The translations under genes and the position numbers were made by a program. The notes beneath the pieces were generated by a model. That model had not been told where the DNA came from and made no database searches. It saw nothing but the letters and a program-made list of their open reading frames with translations. Shown one piece after another: positions 1 through 9,776 of a stretch of DNA of 38,054 nt (position 1 is its first letter; each line of letters begins with the position of its first letter). This stretch comes from Caulobacter sp. AP07 (lineage in GTDB: Bacteria; Pseudomonadota; Alphaproteobacteria; Caulobacterales; Caulobacteraceae). Location of the stretch: assembly GCF_000281955.1 (NCBI RefSeq), contig NZ_AKKF01000234.1:1-38054 (forward strand). The letters are read 5' to 3'.

Positions 1-54
1 ACCCCTCACCCGACCTCGCTTCGCGAGGCCACCCTCTCCCGCAAGGGGAGAGGG
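1..54. repeat. Intergenic palindromic repeat, family A (single copy, reverse orientation)
   Basis: GC-rich element downstream of dipM. It begins with ACCCCTCACCCGACC, has a small tcGCGAgg-type hairpin in the middle and ends with a CTCTCCC-GCAA-GGGGAGAG hairpin. The same layout recurs at 3568-3617, 3659-3710, 5099-5152 and 5198-5246. It lies right after the dipM stop, so the terminal hairpin could also end dipM transcription, but no T-tract follows. Confidence 0.75.
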
Positions 55-61
55 AAAGGCA

Positions 62-1972
62 TTACTTCGGCAGCACCAGGCCCGGATCGACCGGACGCGC
101 CTTGTCCTTCGGGGTCGGGGCGTAGCGGACCTCGAAGTGCAGTTGCGGCTCGGTGACGCCGCCGGTCTGGCCGACCGAGCCCAGGGTGGCGCCCTGCGAG
201 ACCTGCTGGCGCATCTTCACCTCGGTGGACGACAGGTGGGCATAGGCCGTCACCCAGCCGTCGGCATGCTTGACCAGCACCAGATTGCCGAAGCCCGGCA
301 CCTGGTTGCCGGCATAGACCACCTCGCCGGCGGCGGCGGCGCGGACCGGCGTGCCTGACGGGGCGCGGATGTTGACGCCGTCGTTGCGCTGGCCCGTGCC
401 CTTGGCGCCGAAGCTCGAGATCGTCTCGCCCTGCAACGGCCAGACGAAGCGACCGCGGCCGGCGGCGGTGATCTCGGCCTCGGTCGGCGGCGGGCTGCTG
501 CCGATGATCTGGCCCGAGGACGGCGGCGGGGTGATCGGCTGGGCCGAAACCGGGCCGCTGGGACGCGGATAGTTGCTGGCCGGCGGCGGTGTATAGGGAC
601 GCGGCGTCGACGGGGTCGGCGTGTAGGGCGCCGGGGTGGTCGGGGTCGGCGCGGGCGGGTTGTAGATCGGCGCCGGGGTGGTCGGCTGCGGGGTCGGGCG
701 CGGCGCGGGCGGCTGCGTGGTGACCGTGGTCTTCAGCGGACCCTTGTCCTTGTAGCCGGACGGCAGGCGCAGCTTCTGGCCCTTCTTGATCGTCGAGCCG
801 ACCTTGATGTCGTTCTCGTCGGCCAGGGCGGCGGGCTTGACGTTGAAGCGCTTGGCGATGTTGGCCAGGCTGTCGCCGCTGTTGGCGACATAGGCCTTAG
901 CCGTGGTCGCCGGGCCCTTGAGCTTCTGGCCGGGCTTGATGCGGTATGGGGCCTTGAGGTCGTTGTCCTTGACCAGGTCGGCGCGGGTGGTGTCCAGGCC
1001 GCGGGCGATGGCGTCGATCGCGTCGCCCGACTTGACCGTATAGGTGCGGCGCGGGCCGGCGACCTCGACGACGGAACCGGTGATGCTGGTCGTGGTGACG
1101 CTGGTCGCCCGGGCCGGCGGCGGCTCGGACACCGTTTCGGTCATCCGCGACGGCGTCGAGGCCGGCGGCGTGGAGGCCGGCGGATTCTGGACCGGCGCAC
1201 GGGTCGGCGACGAGGTTCCGATCGGCGAGGTTCCAACCGGAGCCTGGGCGACCGGCTGCAGCACCGTGCTCCGGGTCGGGCCCTTGTCCTTGTAGCCGGA
1301 CGGCAGGCGCAGCTTCTGGCCCTTCTTGATCGCGGAACCGGTCTTCAGGTCGTTCTCGTCGGCCAGGGCCGCGGCGGAGACCGAGAAGCGCTTGGCGATG
1401 GCAAACATCGTGTCGCCGGTCTGGACCACATAGGCCTTGGCGTCGGTGGTCGGGCCCTGCAGCGTCTGGCCCGGCTTGATCCGGTAGGGCGACTTGAGGT
1501 CGTTGTCCTTGGCCAGGTCGGCGCGGGTGGTGCCCAGGGTACGGGCGATGGCGTCGATATTGTCGCCGGACTTGACGGTATAGGTCTTGGGCGCGCCGGT
1601 CACCGAGACGACCTGGCCGCCGACCGTGGTCACCACGACCGGACGCGGCGGCGGGGCCGGACGATGTTCGACAGGCGGCGGAGGCGGCGGCGGCGGCGGC
1701 TCGGCGGGCGTCACCGGAGCCAGCGGCTGGCTCGACACGCCGACGCTGCCGGGCGGCGAGGACAGGTTGGCGGGCGGCTCGTCGTCCTGGGCCGAGACCG
1801 GCGGGCCTTCGGGCTGCTGGGCGGCCGGCGGGGCCTGGACGATCGGGAAATTGGGCGTCGAGCGCCCGTCGCTGTCACGGGAGGGGTACTGCGCGCCGCC
1901 GGTGCTTTCGCAGGCCGCGAGGGTTCCAGCCGTCAGGGCGATCACCGCCGCGCGCGTCCACAACTGCCGCAT
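62..1972 (-). CDS. dipM: DipM-type division factor: lipoprotein with four LysM repeats and a degenerate LytM (M23) domain
   Basis: Envelope protein expected to bind peptidoglycan and regulate autolysins at the division site. The start is the ATG at 1972, which has AAAGGAG five bases upstream; a GTG two codons earlier overlaps that ribosome site. The product is 636 aa. It has a signal peptide with lipobox LAAC (Cys21), a Pro-rich linker, LysM domains at about 131-173, 180-225, 310-353 and 360-405, a second Pro/Thr-rich linker and a LytM domain at about 509-621. The zinc and catalytic positions are mostly lost: the HxGxD motif reads NDGVN (N530, N534) and HLHFE reads QLHFE (Q610), while H579 and H612 remain. 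This matches Caulobacter DipM, a non-enzymatic activator-type LytM factor. NlpD is the nearest alternative name. It is last in the minus-strand block, after pcm. Confidence 0.9.
   Translation of the reverse strand: MRQLWTRAAVIALTAGTLAACESTGGAQYPSRDSDGRSTPNFPIVQAPPAAQQPEGPPVSAQDDEPPANLSSPPGSVGVSSQPLAPVTPAEPPPPPPPPPVEHRPAPPPRPVVVTTVGGQVVSVTGAPKTYTVKSGDNIDAIARTLGTTRADLAKDNDLKSPYRIKPGQTLQGPTTDAKAYVVQTGDTMFAIAKRFSVSAAALADENDLKTGSAIKKGQKLRLPSGYKDKGPTRSTVLQPVAQAPVGTSPIGTSSPTRAPVQNPPASTPPASTPSRMTETVSEPPPARATSVTTTSITGSVVEVAGPRRTYTVKSGDAIDAIARGLDTTRADLVKDNDLKAPYRIKPGQKLKGPATTAKAYVANSGDSLANIAKRFNVKPAALADENDIKVGSTIKKGQKLRLPSGYKDKGPLKTTVTTQPPAPRPTPQPTTPAPIYNPPAPTPTTPAPYTPTPSTPRPYTPPPASNYPRPSGPVSAQPITPPPSSGQIIGSSPPPTEAEITAAGRGRFVWPLQGETISSFGAKGTGQRNDGVNIRAPSGTPVRAAAAGEVVYAGNQVPGFGNLVLVKHADGWVTAYAHLSSTEVKMRQQVSQGATLGSVGQTGGVTEPQLHFEVRYAPTPKDKARPVDPGLVLPK
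741..1332 (-). repeat. Internal duplication in dipM (540-bp period)
   Basis: The segment encoding LysM3-LysM4 and the following LPSGYKDKGP linker repeats the one encoding LysM1-LysM2 and the same linker. Positions 741-792 and 1281-1332 are identical over 52 bases, and the surrounding LysM coding sequence stays in register at a 540-bp (180-codon) offset. This shows a whole two-LysM unit was duplicated. Confidence 0.85.
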
Positions 1973-2085
1973 AGCCACTCCTTTGCCTCGCGAGGCTCCA
2001 GACGCCGTCGCAAGGGTAAATCAATCATTAAACATCCCGCGCCGTCCCGAGAACCCGAGAACGGGACCCCGGCGTCGCCACCCGC
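1973..2085. other. pcm-dipM intergenic region with possible dipM promoter
   Basis: 113 bases between the pcm stop and the dipM start. It contains a six-base stem (GTCCCG 2044-2049 / CGGGAC 2062-2067) just past pcm that could act as a weak terminator or mRNA 3' end, then an AT-richer patch near 2020-2035 where a dipM promoter would fit. No convincing -35/-10 pair was recognised. Confidence 0.35.
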
Positions 2086-2745
2086 CTATTCGCGGGCGAC
2101 GCCGTCCAGGATCGGGACGAAACGCACGTCGCACAGAACTTCGACCGTGAAGCCCCCCTTGCCGTCGCCGGCATAGCGGCGAAGGCTCTGCACCGGGCCC
2201 TTGCCCACCGGCGCCACGAGGACGCCCTGGGGCTTGAGCTGGGCAAGCAGAGTTTCGGGTTCATCCTGGGCCGCCGCCGTGACCAGAATACGGTCAAACG
2301 GCGCCTGTTTGGGCCAGCCTTCCCAACCGTCCCCAAATTTCGTGATGACGTTGGTCAGGCCAAGAGTCGCGAAGCGCGCCTCGGCCTCCTTCATCAGGGT
2401 CCGGTAGCGTTCGATCGTGTAGACCAGCCGCGAAACCCGGCTGAGGATGGCGGTCTGGTAGCCCGAGCCGGTGCCGATCTCCAGCACCCGGCAGCGCGGC
2501 TCCAGGGTCAGGGCCTGGGTCATCAGCCCGACGATGAACGGCTGGCTGATGGTCTGGCCGCAGGCGATCGGCAGGGCCGAGTCCTCCCACGAGCGCTCCT
2601 TGAACAGGTCGGGCGTGAACAGGTCGCGCGGGGTCTTCTCGATGGCCGCCAGCACGGCCGGGTCGGTGACGCCCTGGGCGCGCAGGGCCTTCATCAGGGC
2701 CTGCAGGCGCGCCTCGGGCGTTTCGGGCTTCCTGGCCTGGGCCAT
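2086..2745 (-). CDS. pcm: Protein-L-isoaspartate O-methyltransferase
   Basis: Cytoplasmic repair enzyme that methylates L-isoaspartyl residues in damaged proteins using S-adenosylmethionine. The 219-aa product has the family pattern: an N-terminal segment with ALPIACGQTISQPFIV around the substrate-binding Ser, then the SAM-binding motif I VLEIGTGSGYQTAIL, followed by acidic post-motif positions and the FDRILVTAA strand. Length is normal for the family. The ATG at 2745 overlaps the surE stop by one base (TGATG); a GTG immediately upstream at 2748 is an alternative start. Translational coupling to surE is likely, the standard surE-pcm arrangement in Proteobacteria. Confidence 0.95.
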   Translation of the reverse strand: MAQARKPETPEARLQALMKALRAQGVTDPAVLAAIEKTPRDLFTPDLFKERSWEDSALPIACGQTISQPFIVGLMTQALTLEPRCRVLEIGTGSGYQTAILSRVSRLVYTIERYRTLMKEAEARFATLGLTNVITKFGDGWEGWPKQAPFDRILVTAAAQDEPETLLAQLKPQGVLVAPVGKGPVQSLRRYAGDGKGGFTVEVLCDVRFVPILDGVARE

Positions 2746-3554
2746 CACGACCCCGTTTCCATCTTTGCGGGCTCCGCCTTGGGCGGCGAACCGCCGAGCA
2801 GGCCCTTCATCGCCGCGACCGTGGCGTTGTGGGTCAGGTCAATGTGCAGGGGCGTGACGGAGATGCGCCCGTCATAGACGGCTTTCAGGTCGGTGCCCTC
2901 CGCGGGGATGGACGGCTTGGCGATGAAGCCGGTCCAGTAATAGTCGCGACCGCGCAGGTCGGTCCGCTTTTCCATGCGCCGCATGTGCGAGTCGCGGAAG
3001 CCCTGGCGGGTGACTTCCACCTCGGTGACGTCTTCGGGGGCAAGGGCCGGGAAATTGACGTTCATGATCACGTCCTTGGGCCAGCCGATCTCCAGCAGCC
3101 GGCGGATGATCCCCGGACCGTAGGCTTCGGCGGTGGCCCAGTGGATGATCATCTCATCGTGGGCGAAAGTCATCGACTGCGACAGGGCGATCGACGGAAC
3201 GCCCAGGGCCATGCCCTCGATCGCGCCGGCCACCGTGCCCGACAGGGTGACGTCCTCGGCGATGTTCTGGCCGCGGTTGACGCCCGACAGCACCAGGTCG
3301 GGCGCGGCGCCCTCGATCAGCTCCTGCACGGCCATGGCCACGCAGTCGGTGGGTGTGCCCTCGACGGCGAAGCGGCGCGGGTCGATGCGGCGCACTCGGA
3401 TCGGATCGGCCAGGGTCAGGGCCCGGCTGGCGCCCGACTGCTCGTACTCCGGCGCGCAGATCCAGATGTCGTCGGACAGCGCCCGGGCGATGCGCTCGAG
3501 GCTTTGCAGGCCCTCGGCATGGATGCCGTCGTCGTTGGTGAGGAGGATGCGCAT
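2745..3554 (-). CDS. surE: 5'/3'-nucleotidase SurE
   Basis: Metal-dependent phosphatase acting on nucleoside monophosphates, associated with stationary-phase survival. The 269-aa product starts [10 protein letters not shown] and carries the SurE metal-site residues D8, D9, S40 and N93 (SGVNRGQN), in the expected order and spacing. Length is typical. The gene follows serS after a 175-base intergenic stretch filled by two inverted repeat elements, and its TGA is shared with the start of pcm. Confidence 0.95.
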   Translation of the reverse strand: MRILLTNDDGIHAEGLQSLERIARALSDDIWICAPEYEQSGASRALTLADPIRVRRIDPRRFAVEGTPTDCVAMAVQELIEGAAPDLVLSGVNRGQNIAEDVTLSGTVAGAIEGMALGVPSIALSQSMTFAHDEMIIHWATAEAYGPGIIRRLLEIGWPKDVIMNVNFPALAPEDVTEVEVTRQGFRDSHMRRMEKRTDLRGRDYYWTGFIAKPSIPAEGTDLKAVYDGRISVTPLHIDLTHNATVAAMKGLLGGSPPKAEPAKMETGS

Positions 3555-3567
3555 CAGTTCGCCCCTG

Positions 3568-3617
3568 CCCTTCTCCCCTTGCGGGAGAAGGTGTCAGCGA
3601 AGCTGACGGACGAGGGG
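3568..3617. repeat. Intergenic palindromic repeat, family A (forward copy)
   Basis: Begins with the hairpin CTTCTCCCC-TTGCG-GGAGAAG and continues with a short internal palindrome (TCAGCGAAGCTGA) to an ACGAGGGGG end. It is in opposite orientation to the copy at 3659-3710, so the two form an inverted pair between surE and serS. Confidence 0.8.
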
Positions 3618-3658
3618 GCGCGCTGGCGGTCGAGGAAGGCGGTTGAAACGATCTTCAA

Positions 3659-3710
3659 CCCCTCATCCGACCTGCTTCGCAGGCCACCTTCTCCCACAAG
3701 GGGAGAAGGA
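3659..3710. repeat. Intergenic palindromic repeat, family A (reverse copy)
   Basis: Starts ACCCCTCATCCGACC, includes a CTGCTTCGCAG hairpin and ends with CTTCTCCCACAAGGGGAGAAG. It mirrors the copy at 3568-3617 across a 41-base spacer. The pair lies just downstream of the serS stop and could terminate or process the serS-surE transcript. Confidence 0.8.
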
Positions 3711-3729
3711 ACGACGCTCGCGACCACGA

Positions 3730-5246
<1,517 letters not shown>

Positions 5247-5249
5247 AGA

Positions 5250-6155
5250 TCAGACCGCCACCACGTCCTTGCCGGCTTCGCGCTCGTCCTTGGCCTTGCG
5301 GCGTTCGATCAGCCATACGCACCAGATCGAGATCTCGTAGAGCAGGCACATCGGGATCGCCAAAGTCATCTGGCTGATCGGGTCGGGCGGGGTCAGGATG
5401 GCGGCGGCGATGAACACGCCGACGATGGCGTAGCGGCGGCCCTCGCGCAGCATCTTGCTGGAGAGGATGCCGGCCATGCCGAGCAGCGACACCACCACCG
5501 GCAGCTGGAAGCACAGGCCGAACGCCAGCAGCAGGGTGGTCACCAGGGTCAGGTAGTCGCTGACCTTGGGCAGCAGCTGGATCGAGATGCCGGCCGTGGT
5601 GATCTGCTGGCTCAGCGAGAACCACAGCACGAACGGCAGCATGACGTAATAGACCAGCGCCGCGCCCAGGATGAACATCAGCGGCGAGGCCAGCAGGAAC
5701 GGCAGGAACGCGCCGCGCTCGTTCTTGTAGAGGCCCGGGGCCACGAAACGGTACAGCTGCCAGGCCAGCACCGGGAAGGTCAGGACCACCGCCCCGAACC
5801 CGGCCAACTTCAGCTTGGTGAAGAAGAATTCCAGGGCGGCCGTATAGACCAGGCCCAGCGTCTTGACGTCGCCGGTCGGGATGGCCTTCAGCCCCACCAG
5901 GGCCAGCAGCAGGTCGAACGGACCATGATGGCCGCCGGACGCCTTCTGGGCGGCCAGCAGCTGCTGGGCCACGGTGAACGGCTTGACCAGAAACAGGAAG
6001 ATCTGGTCGGCGAAGGCGAAGCAGAGGCCAAAGCCGACGAACAGGGCGACGACACAGATGATCAGCCGCATGCGCAGCTCGATCAGGTGGTCCATCAGCG
6101 GGGCGCGCGAGGCCTCGATCTCGTCTTCCGGATCGTGTCCGATGGCGTTGGTCAC
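5250..6155 (-). CDS. tatC: Sec-independent protein translocase subunit TatC
   Basis: Polytopic inner-membrane receptor of the twin-arginine pathway; with TatB it recognises Tat signal peptides of folded substrates. The 301-aa product has the TatC opening PLMDHLIELRMRLI, six hydrophobic segments spread over the protein, and the conserved FVAPGLYKNERGAFLPF stretch after the second/third segments. The start is a GTG at 6155 that overlaps the tatB stop by four bases (GTGA), indicating translational coupling. A twin-arginine substrate, the tyrosinase at 28751, lies in the same window. Confidence 0.95.
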   Translation of the reverse strand: MTNAIGHDPEDEIEASRAPLMDHLIELRMRLIICVVALFVGFGLCFAFADQIFLFLVKPFTVAQQLLAAQKASGGHHGPFDLLLALVGLKAIPTGDVKTLGLVYTAALEFFFTKLKLAGFGAVVLTFPVLAWQLYRFVAPGLYKNERGAFLPFLLASPLMFILGAALVYYVMLPFVLWFSLSQQITTAGISIQLLPKVSDYLTLVTTLLLAFGLCFQLPVVVSLLGMAGILSSKMLREGRRYAIVGVFIAAAILTPPDPISQMTLAIPMCLLYEISIWCVWLIERRKAKDEREAGKDVVAV

Positions 6156-6715
6156 GAGGCGATGTCCGATTTTGGCGCGCGCTTGCGGGCCGACTTGGCC
6201 GGAACCGAGACGTCGGTCTTGTCGGCCTTGGCGGCGGCCCGCTTGGGCTTGGAGACGATTTCGACAGCCGGGGCCGGCGCGGGCTTGGCGGCGCGCGGCT
6301 TACGGGCCGGCTTGGCGACGATCTCGACGGTCGGTTCCGGCAGGTGGATCGTCGGGTCCGCGGCCTGGTAGGCCGCGTGCGGCGAGACCTGCACCGCGCC
6401 GCTGTTGAGGCTGGCGTCGATGTCGGCGAACACCTGGTCGACATGGCTGGCGTCGCCGGCCTGGGCGGCGGCGTCGCGCATCGGGGCGGTGTACTGCCCC
6501 TCGCGCATGGCCTGGACCTCCTTGCGCAGCTCGTCGAGCTCCGACTGGCGGGCCATTTCGTCGAAGCTGGCGCGGAATTCGTTGGCCATGCCGCGGATAC
6601 GCGCGACGAACTGGCCGAGCTTGCGCAGCAGGACGGGCAGGTCCTTGGGCCCGACCACGATCAGAGCGACCGCGGCGATGACCAGGAGTTCGGTGCCGCC
6701 GATATCAGGGAGCAT
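6152..6715 (-). CDS. tatB: Sec-independent protein translocase subunit TatB
   Basis: Membrane-anchored partner of TatC in Tat signal-peptide recognition. The 187-aa product starts MLPDIGGTELLVIAAVALIVVGP: one N-terminal transmembrane helix, the hinge Gly-Pro, then an amphipathic helix (LPVLLRKLGQFVARIRGMAN) and a charged helix, followed by a variable Lys/Ala/Pro-rich tail. The early acidic residue and longer tail distinguish it from TatA. It sits between tatA (90-base gap) and tatC (four-base overlap). Confidence 0.93.
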   Translation of the reverse strand: MLPDIGGTELLVIAAVALIVVGPKDLPVLLRKLGQFVARIRGMANEFRASFDEMARQSELDELRKEVQAMREGQYTAPMRDAAAQAGDASHVDQVFADIDASLNSGAVQVSPHAAYQAADPTIHLPEPTVEIVAKPARKPRAAKPAPAPAVEIVSKPKRAAAKADKTDVSVPAKSARKRAPKSDIAS

Positions 6716-6764
6716 GGACGCGCCTTAGAGCGAGCGGCCAGGGGCCAGCGCGCGAAGTGAAACG

Positions 6765-6793
6765 GCCGCCCTCCCCTGCACGGGAAAGGCGGC
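6765..6793. terminator. Hairpin between tatA and tatB
   Basis: Imperfect stem GCCGCC (6765-6770) with GGCGGC (6788-6793), partly extended by CTCCC against GGGAAA, in the 90-base tatA-tatB gap. It has no T-tract. It could attenuate read-through or protect tatA mRNA, which would fit the higher TatA level usually needed. Confidence 0.4.
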
Positions 6794-6805
6794 GCGACGA
6801 ATCTC

Positions 6806-7030
6806 CTACGACTTACGCAGGTCTTCTTTTTCGGCTTCGGTGCGCGGCAGGGCGCCCGTCGACTTGTTGGCCGAGACCTCGTCGGAGGTGTCGTCCTTCA
6901 GGCCGTCCTTGAAAGCTTTGATGCCCTTGGCCGCGTCGCCCATGATGCCGGACAGCTTGCCGCGCCCGCCAAACAGCAGGGCGACGACCGCGATCACGAT
7001 CACCCAGTGGATCCAGCTCATGCTACCCAT
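6806..7030 (-). CDS. tatA: Sec-independent protein translocase subunit TatA
   Basis: Pore-forming subunit of the twin-arginine translocase. The 74-aa product has one N-terminal transmembrane helix ([17 protein letters not shown]), a Gly-rich hinge ([12 protein letters not shown]), an amphipathic helix with [15 protein letters not shown] and a short charged tail, all typical of TatA/E. The ATG at 7030 has AAGGAG ten bases upstream; an internal ATG three codons later is possible. It is the first gene of tatABC and lies 108 bases after scpB. Confidence 0.93.
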   Translation of the reverse strand: MGSMSWIHWVIVIAVVALLFGGRGKLSGIMGDAAKGIKAFKDGLKDDTSDEVSANKSTGALPRTEAEKEDLRKS

Positions 7031-7138
7031 GACGACGATGCTCCTTGCGACAGCGGCCCATTAGCCGGTGCGGCGTGTCGTTACAATATCCCAGACAATA
7101 TAGGCCGTCGCGCGGCGGGGGGCCAATGCTATCGGACC

Positions 7139-7786
7139 TCAGCTTTCCCCCAGGAAATCCTGCGCGAATTCGGGCGCCTCGTCGCCGTCCAGCGGGTCCT
7201 CGTCCTCGCCGGGGCGCAGGCCCATCGGGTCGGGCACGGAAAAGCCGGGCGGCAGGTCCAGCGACAGCAGGCCGGCGGCGCGCATCTCGGCGACGCCCGG
7301 CAGGTCGGCCAGGGTCGCCAGGCCGTAGTGCTCGAGGAAGGCGTCGGTGGTGCCGAACGTCACCGGACGGCCCGGCGTGCGGCGGCGGCCGCGCATCTTG
7401 ACCAGACCCAGCTCCAGCAGCACGTCCAGCGTGCCCCGGCTGGCCTGCACGCCGCGCACGGCCTCGATCTCGGCCCGGGTCACCGGCTGGTGGTAGGCGA
7501 TGATCGCCAGGGTCTCCTGGGCGGCCTTGGAGAGGCGTCGCGGCTCCTCGCGCTCCTCGGTCATCAGGAAGGCGAGGTCGGCGGCGGTCTGGTAGCGCCA
7601 GCGGCCGGCCACCTGCACCAGCTCGATCCCTCGGCCGGCGTAGCGCGCGGCCAGGTCGGCCAGACCCTGCTCGATGTCGGCCCCCTCCGGCAGGCGCTTG
7701 GCCAGGTCGGCGACGCTCAGCGGCTCGGCCGCCGCGAACAGCAGGGCCTCGATGCAGCGCTCGGTGAACAGAGGGTCGATGGTCAT
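7139..7786 (-). CDS. scpB: Segregation and condensation protein B
   Basis: Winged-helix partner of ScpA in the SMC-ScpAB condensin that compacts and helps segregate the chromosome. The 215-aa product starts MTIDPLFTERCIEALLFAAAEPL and has the conserved LSKAAQETLAIIAYHQPVTR and RGVQASRGTLDVLLELGL segments and the GRPVTFGTTDAFLEHYGL end of the second winged helix. The reading frame is open 36 codons further upstream, but that part is a repeat element. The ATG at 7786, with GAGG eight bases upstream, is the better start. It is separated from scpA by the 117-base inverted repeat. Confidence 0.93.
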   Translation of the reverse strand: MTIDPLFTERCIEALLFAAAEPLSVADLAKRLPEGADIEQGLADLAARYAGRGIELVQVAGRWRYQTAADLAFLMTEEREEPRRLSKAAQETLAIIAYHQPVTRAEIEAVRGVQASRGTLDVLLELGLVKMRGRRRTPGRPVTFGTTDAFLEHYGLATLADLPGVAEMRAAGLLSLDLPPGFSVPDPMGLRPGEDEDPLDGDEAPEFAQDFLGES

Positions 7787-7790
7787 GCCC

Positions 7791-7907
7791 AGGTCCTCCC
7801 CCTGTGGGGGAGGCGATCGCGCAGCGATCGGTGGGGGGAACCTGCGAAGGTGGGGGCGCTCCCCCCACCGGCCCATTCGGGCCGCCTCCCCCACAGGAGG
7901 AAGACCT
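7791..7907. repeat. Large inverted repeat, family B, between scpA and scpB
   Basis: The ends AGGTCCTCCCCCTGTGGGGG and CCCCCACAGGAGGAAGACCT are near-perfect inverses, so the element can fold on itself. Each half also has its own hairpin: GCGATCGCGCAGCGATCG on the left and GGCCCATTCGGGCC on the right. Related halves recur at 37805-37925. Confidence 0.8.
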
Positions 7908-7919
7908 TGGAGGTGTTCG

Positions 7920-8744
7920 TCACGCCAGCGCCTCCAGCGGCTCGGTCCGCGTGCGCAGGTAGATGTCCGAGAACGCCTGCATCTGCCGGGCCTCCAGAAC
8001 GCCCTCCTTCACCAGCTCCAGGCTGGCGGCCAGGGTCGAGGCCAGGTAGCTGGCGGGGCTGGGGCCGTCGGGGTCTTCCTCGTGCTGGTCAACCGGCGCG
8101 ACGCCCGACAGGGTCGTCCAGTCGGCCATTTCCGGCAGCAGGCCACGCAGGCGGTCGCGGGCGTCCTCCAGCGGATAGGCCTGGGGCGGACGCGGAGCGT
8201 AGTGGCGGCCGTGCTCGCGTTTGCGCTGGGTGATGTAGGCGGTCATCAGGGCATAGAGGTCGCCCTCGAAGCGGGTGGACGAGACGATCTTCACCGCCTC
8301 CGGGTCGCCGCGCATGAACACGTCACGCTTGAGGATCGGCTGGTCCTTCAACGCCTCGACGGCCTTGCGCATCACGTCCAGCTTGGCCAGGCGGAAGGCC
8401 AGCTGGGCGGCCATCTCCTCGGCCGGCGGCTCCTCGGCCTTGGGACGTTCGGGCTTGGGCAGCAGCAGGCGCGACTTCAGATAGGCCAGCCAGGCGGCCA
8501 TCACCAGATAGTCGGCGGCCAGCGAGAAGCGCACGCGCCGGGCCTGCTGCACGAAGGCCAGGTACTGCTCGGCCAGCTTGGTGATCGACAGCTGCAGCAG
8601 GTCGACCTTTTGGCTGCGCGCCAGGGCCAGCAGCACGTGCAGCGGGCCTTCGTAGCCGTCGATGTCGATGACCAGGGCCGCGCCGTCTTCGGCCGCGGCG
8701 TTGGCGGCCTCGAAGTCGAGGGTGGGCTGGAAGCCCGTGCTCAC
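7920..8744 (-). CDS. scpA: Segregation and condensation protein A
   Basis: Kleisin subunit that bridges the SMC heads in bacterial condensin. The 274-aa product has the ScpA N-terminal signature IDGYEGPLHVLLALARSQKV followed by DLLQLSITKLAEQYLAFV, a central segment LVMAAWLAYLKSRLLLP, and a C-terminal winged-helix part ending in FLELV-like EASLELVKEG and FSDIYLR. The GTG start at 8744 overlaps the nagZ stop by four bases (GTGA), so the two are translationally coupled. The scpA-scpB-tat linkage is common in Alphaproteobacteria. Confidence 0.94.
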   Translation of the reverse strand: MSTGFQPTLDFEAANAAAEDGAALVIDIDGYEGPLHVLLALARSQKVDLLQLSITKLAEQYLAFVQQARRVRFSLAADYLVMAAWLAYLKSRLLLPKPERPKAEEPPAEEMAAQLAFRLAKLDVMRKAVEALKDQPILKRDVFMRGDPEAVKIVSSTRFEGDLYALMTAYITQRKREHGRHYAPRPPQAYPLEDARDRLRGLLPEMADWTTLSGVAPVDQHEEDPDGPSPASYLASTLAASLELVKEGVLEARQMQAFSDIYLRTRTEPLEALA

Positions 8745-9763
8745 GCAAACTGTCCGTTGAACGCCGCGTCGAAGCGGGCGCGGGCCTCGGCGACGTCGAG
8801 CGGCTCGGGCACCTTGACGATCCGCGACATCACCGCCTGCACGCGGCGCCGGGCCTCGCGCGACAGCTTGCCGACGCCGGACATCACCGCCTTCATCTCG
8901 GCCATGTCGCCGTTGCAGTGCAGGACCACGTCGCAGCCGGCCGACAGGCTGTCCTTCGCGCGCTGCCTGAAGTCGCCCGACAGGGCCTTCATCGACAGGT
9001 CGTCGCTCATCAGAAGTCCGTCGAAGCCGATGGATTCCCTAATGATCTTCTTGATGGCCTTGCGCGAGGTGGTGGCGGGGCGGCCGCGGTCGATGGCCGT
9101 GTAGACGACGTGGGCGGTCATCGCCATCGGCATGTCGGACAGCACGCGGAACGGCGCGAAGTCGCGGGCGTCCAGCTCGGCCAGCTTGGCCTTGACCACC
9201 GGCAGCTCCAGGTGGCTGTCGGACATCGCCCGGCCGTGGCCGGGGATGTGCTTGATGATCGGCAGCACCCCGCCGGCCAGCAGGCCCTCGGCCGCCGCCC
9301 GGCCCAGGGTCGCCACCTGTTCGGGGGTGTCGCCATAGGCGCGGTCGCCGATGATCTCGTGGCCCTTGGGGTCGGGCACGTCCAGCACCGGCACGCAGTC
9401 GACATTGATGCCCAGCGACGTCAGGTCGTGGGCGATCAGGCGCGCGCCGAGGCGGGTGATCTCGCGGGCCACCAGCGGGTCGTTGGCCACCAGGGAGCCA
9501 TAGGCCCGGCCCGGCGGGTAGGTCTTCCAGTGCGGCGGCTGCAGGCGGGCGACGCGGCCGCCCTCCTGGTCGATCAGGATCGGCGCGTCGTCCCGGCCCA
9601 CCGTGGCCCGCAGGGCGGCGGTCATGGCCCGCACCTGGTCCGGACTCTCGATGTTGCGCCGGAAAAGGATGAAGCCCCACGGCTTCACGTCGCGGAAGAA
9701 GGCGGCCTCTTCCGCCAGCAGGGCGGTCCCGGCGCAGCCGAGGATGGCGGCGGAAATGGCCAA
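8741..9763 (-). CDS. nagZ: Beta-N-acetylhexosaminidase (GH3)
   Basis: Cytoplasmic glycosidase that removes GlcNAc from anhydro-muropeptides during peptidoglycan recycling. The 340-aa product has the NagZ signatures LIDQEGGRVARL (about 64-74), KHIPGHGRAMSDSH (171-184, with the catalytic Asp182-His184 dyad) and LMSDDLSM, where D254 is the likely nucleophile. Length is normal. The start is an unusual TTG at 9763, supported by AGGGAG eight bases upstream, and no ATG is available nearby. It follows the SPOR gene by 13 bases and overlaps scpA by four. Confidence 0.94.
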   Translation of the reverse strand: MAISAAILGCAGTALLAEEAAFFRDVKPWGFILFRRNIESPDQVRAMTAALRATVGRDDAPILIDQEGGRVARLQPPHWKTYPPGRAYGSLVANDPLVAREITRLGARLIAHDLTSLGINVDCVPVLDVPDPKGHEIIGDRAYGDTPEQVATLGRAAAEGLLAGGVLPIIKHIPGHGRAMSDSHLELPVVKAKLAELDARDFAPFRVLSDMPMAMTAHVVYTAIDRGRPATTSRKAIKKIIRESIGFDGLLMSDDLSMKALSGDFRQRAKDSLSAGCDVVLHCNGDMAEMKAVMSGVGKLSREARRRVQAVMSRIVKVPEPLDVAEARARFDAAFNGQFA

Positions 9764-9776
9764 GCGCCCGACTCCC

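Noticed and set aside
62..400. Active M23 endopeptidase
   Set aside because: Key zinc and catalytic residues are replaced, so the LytM domain is classed as degenerate.
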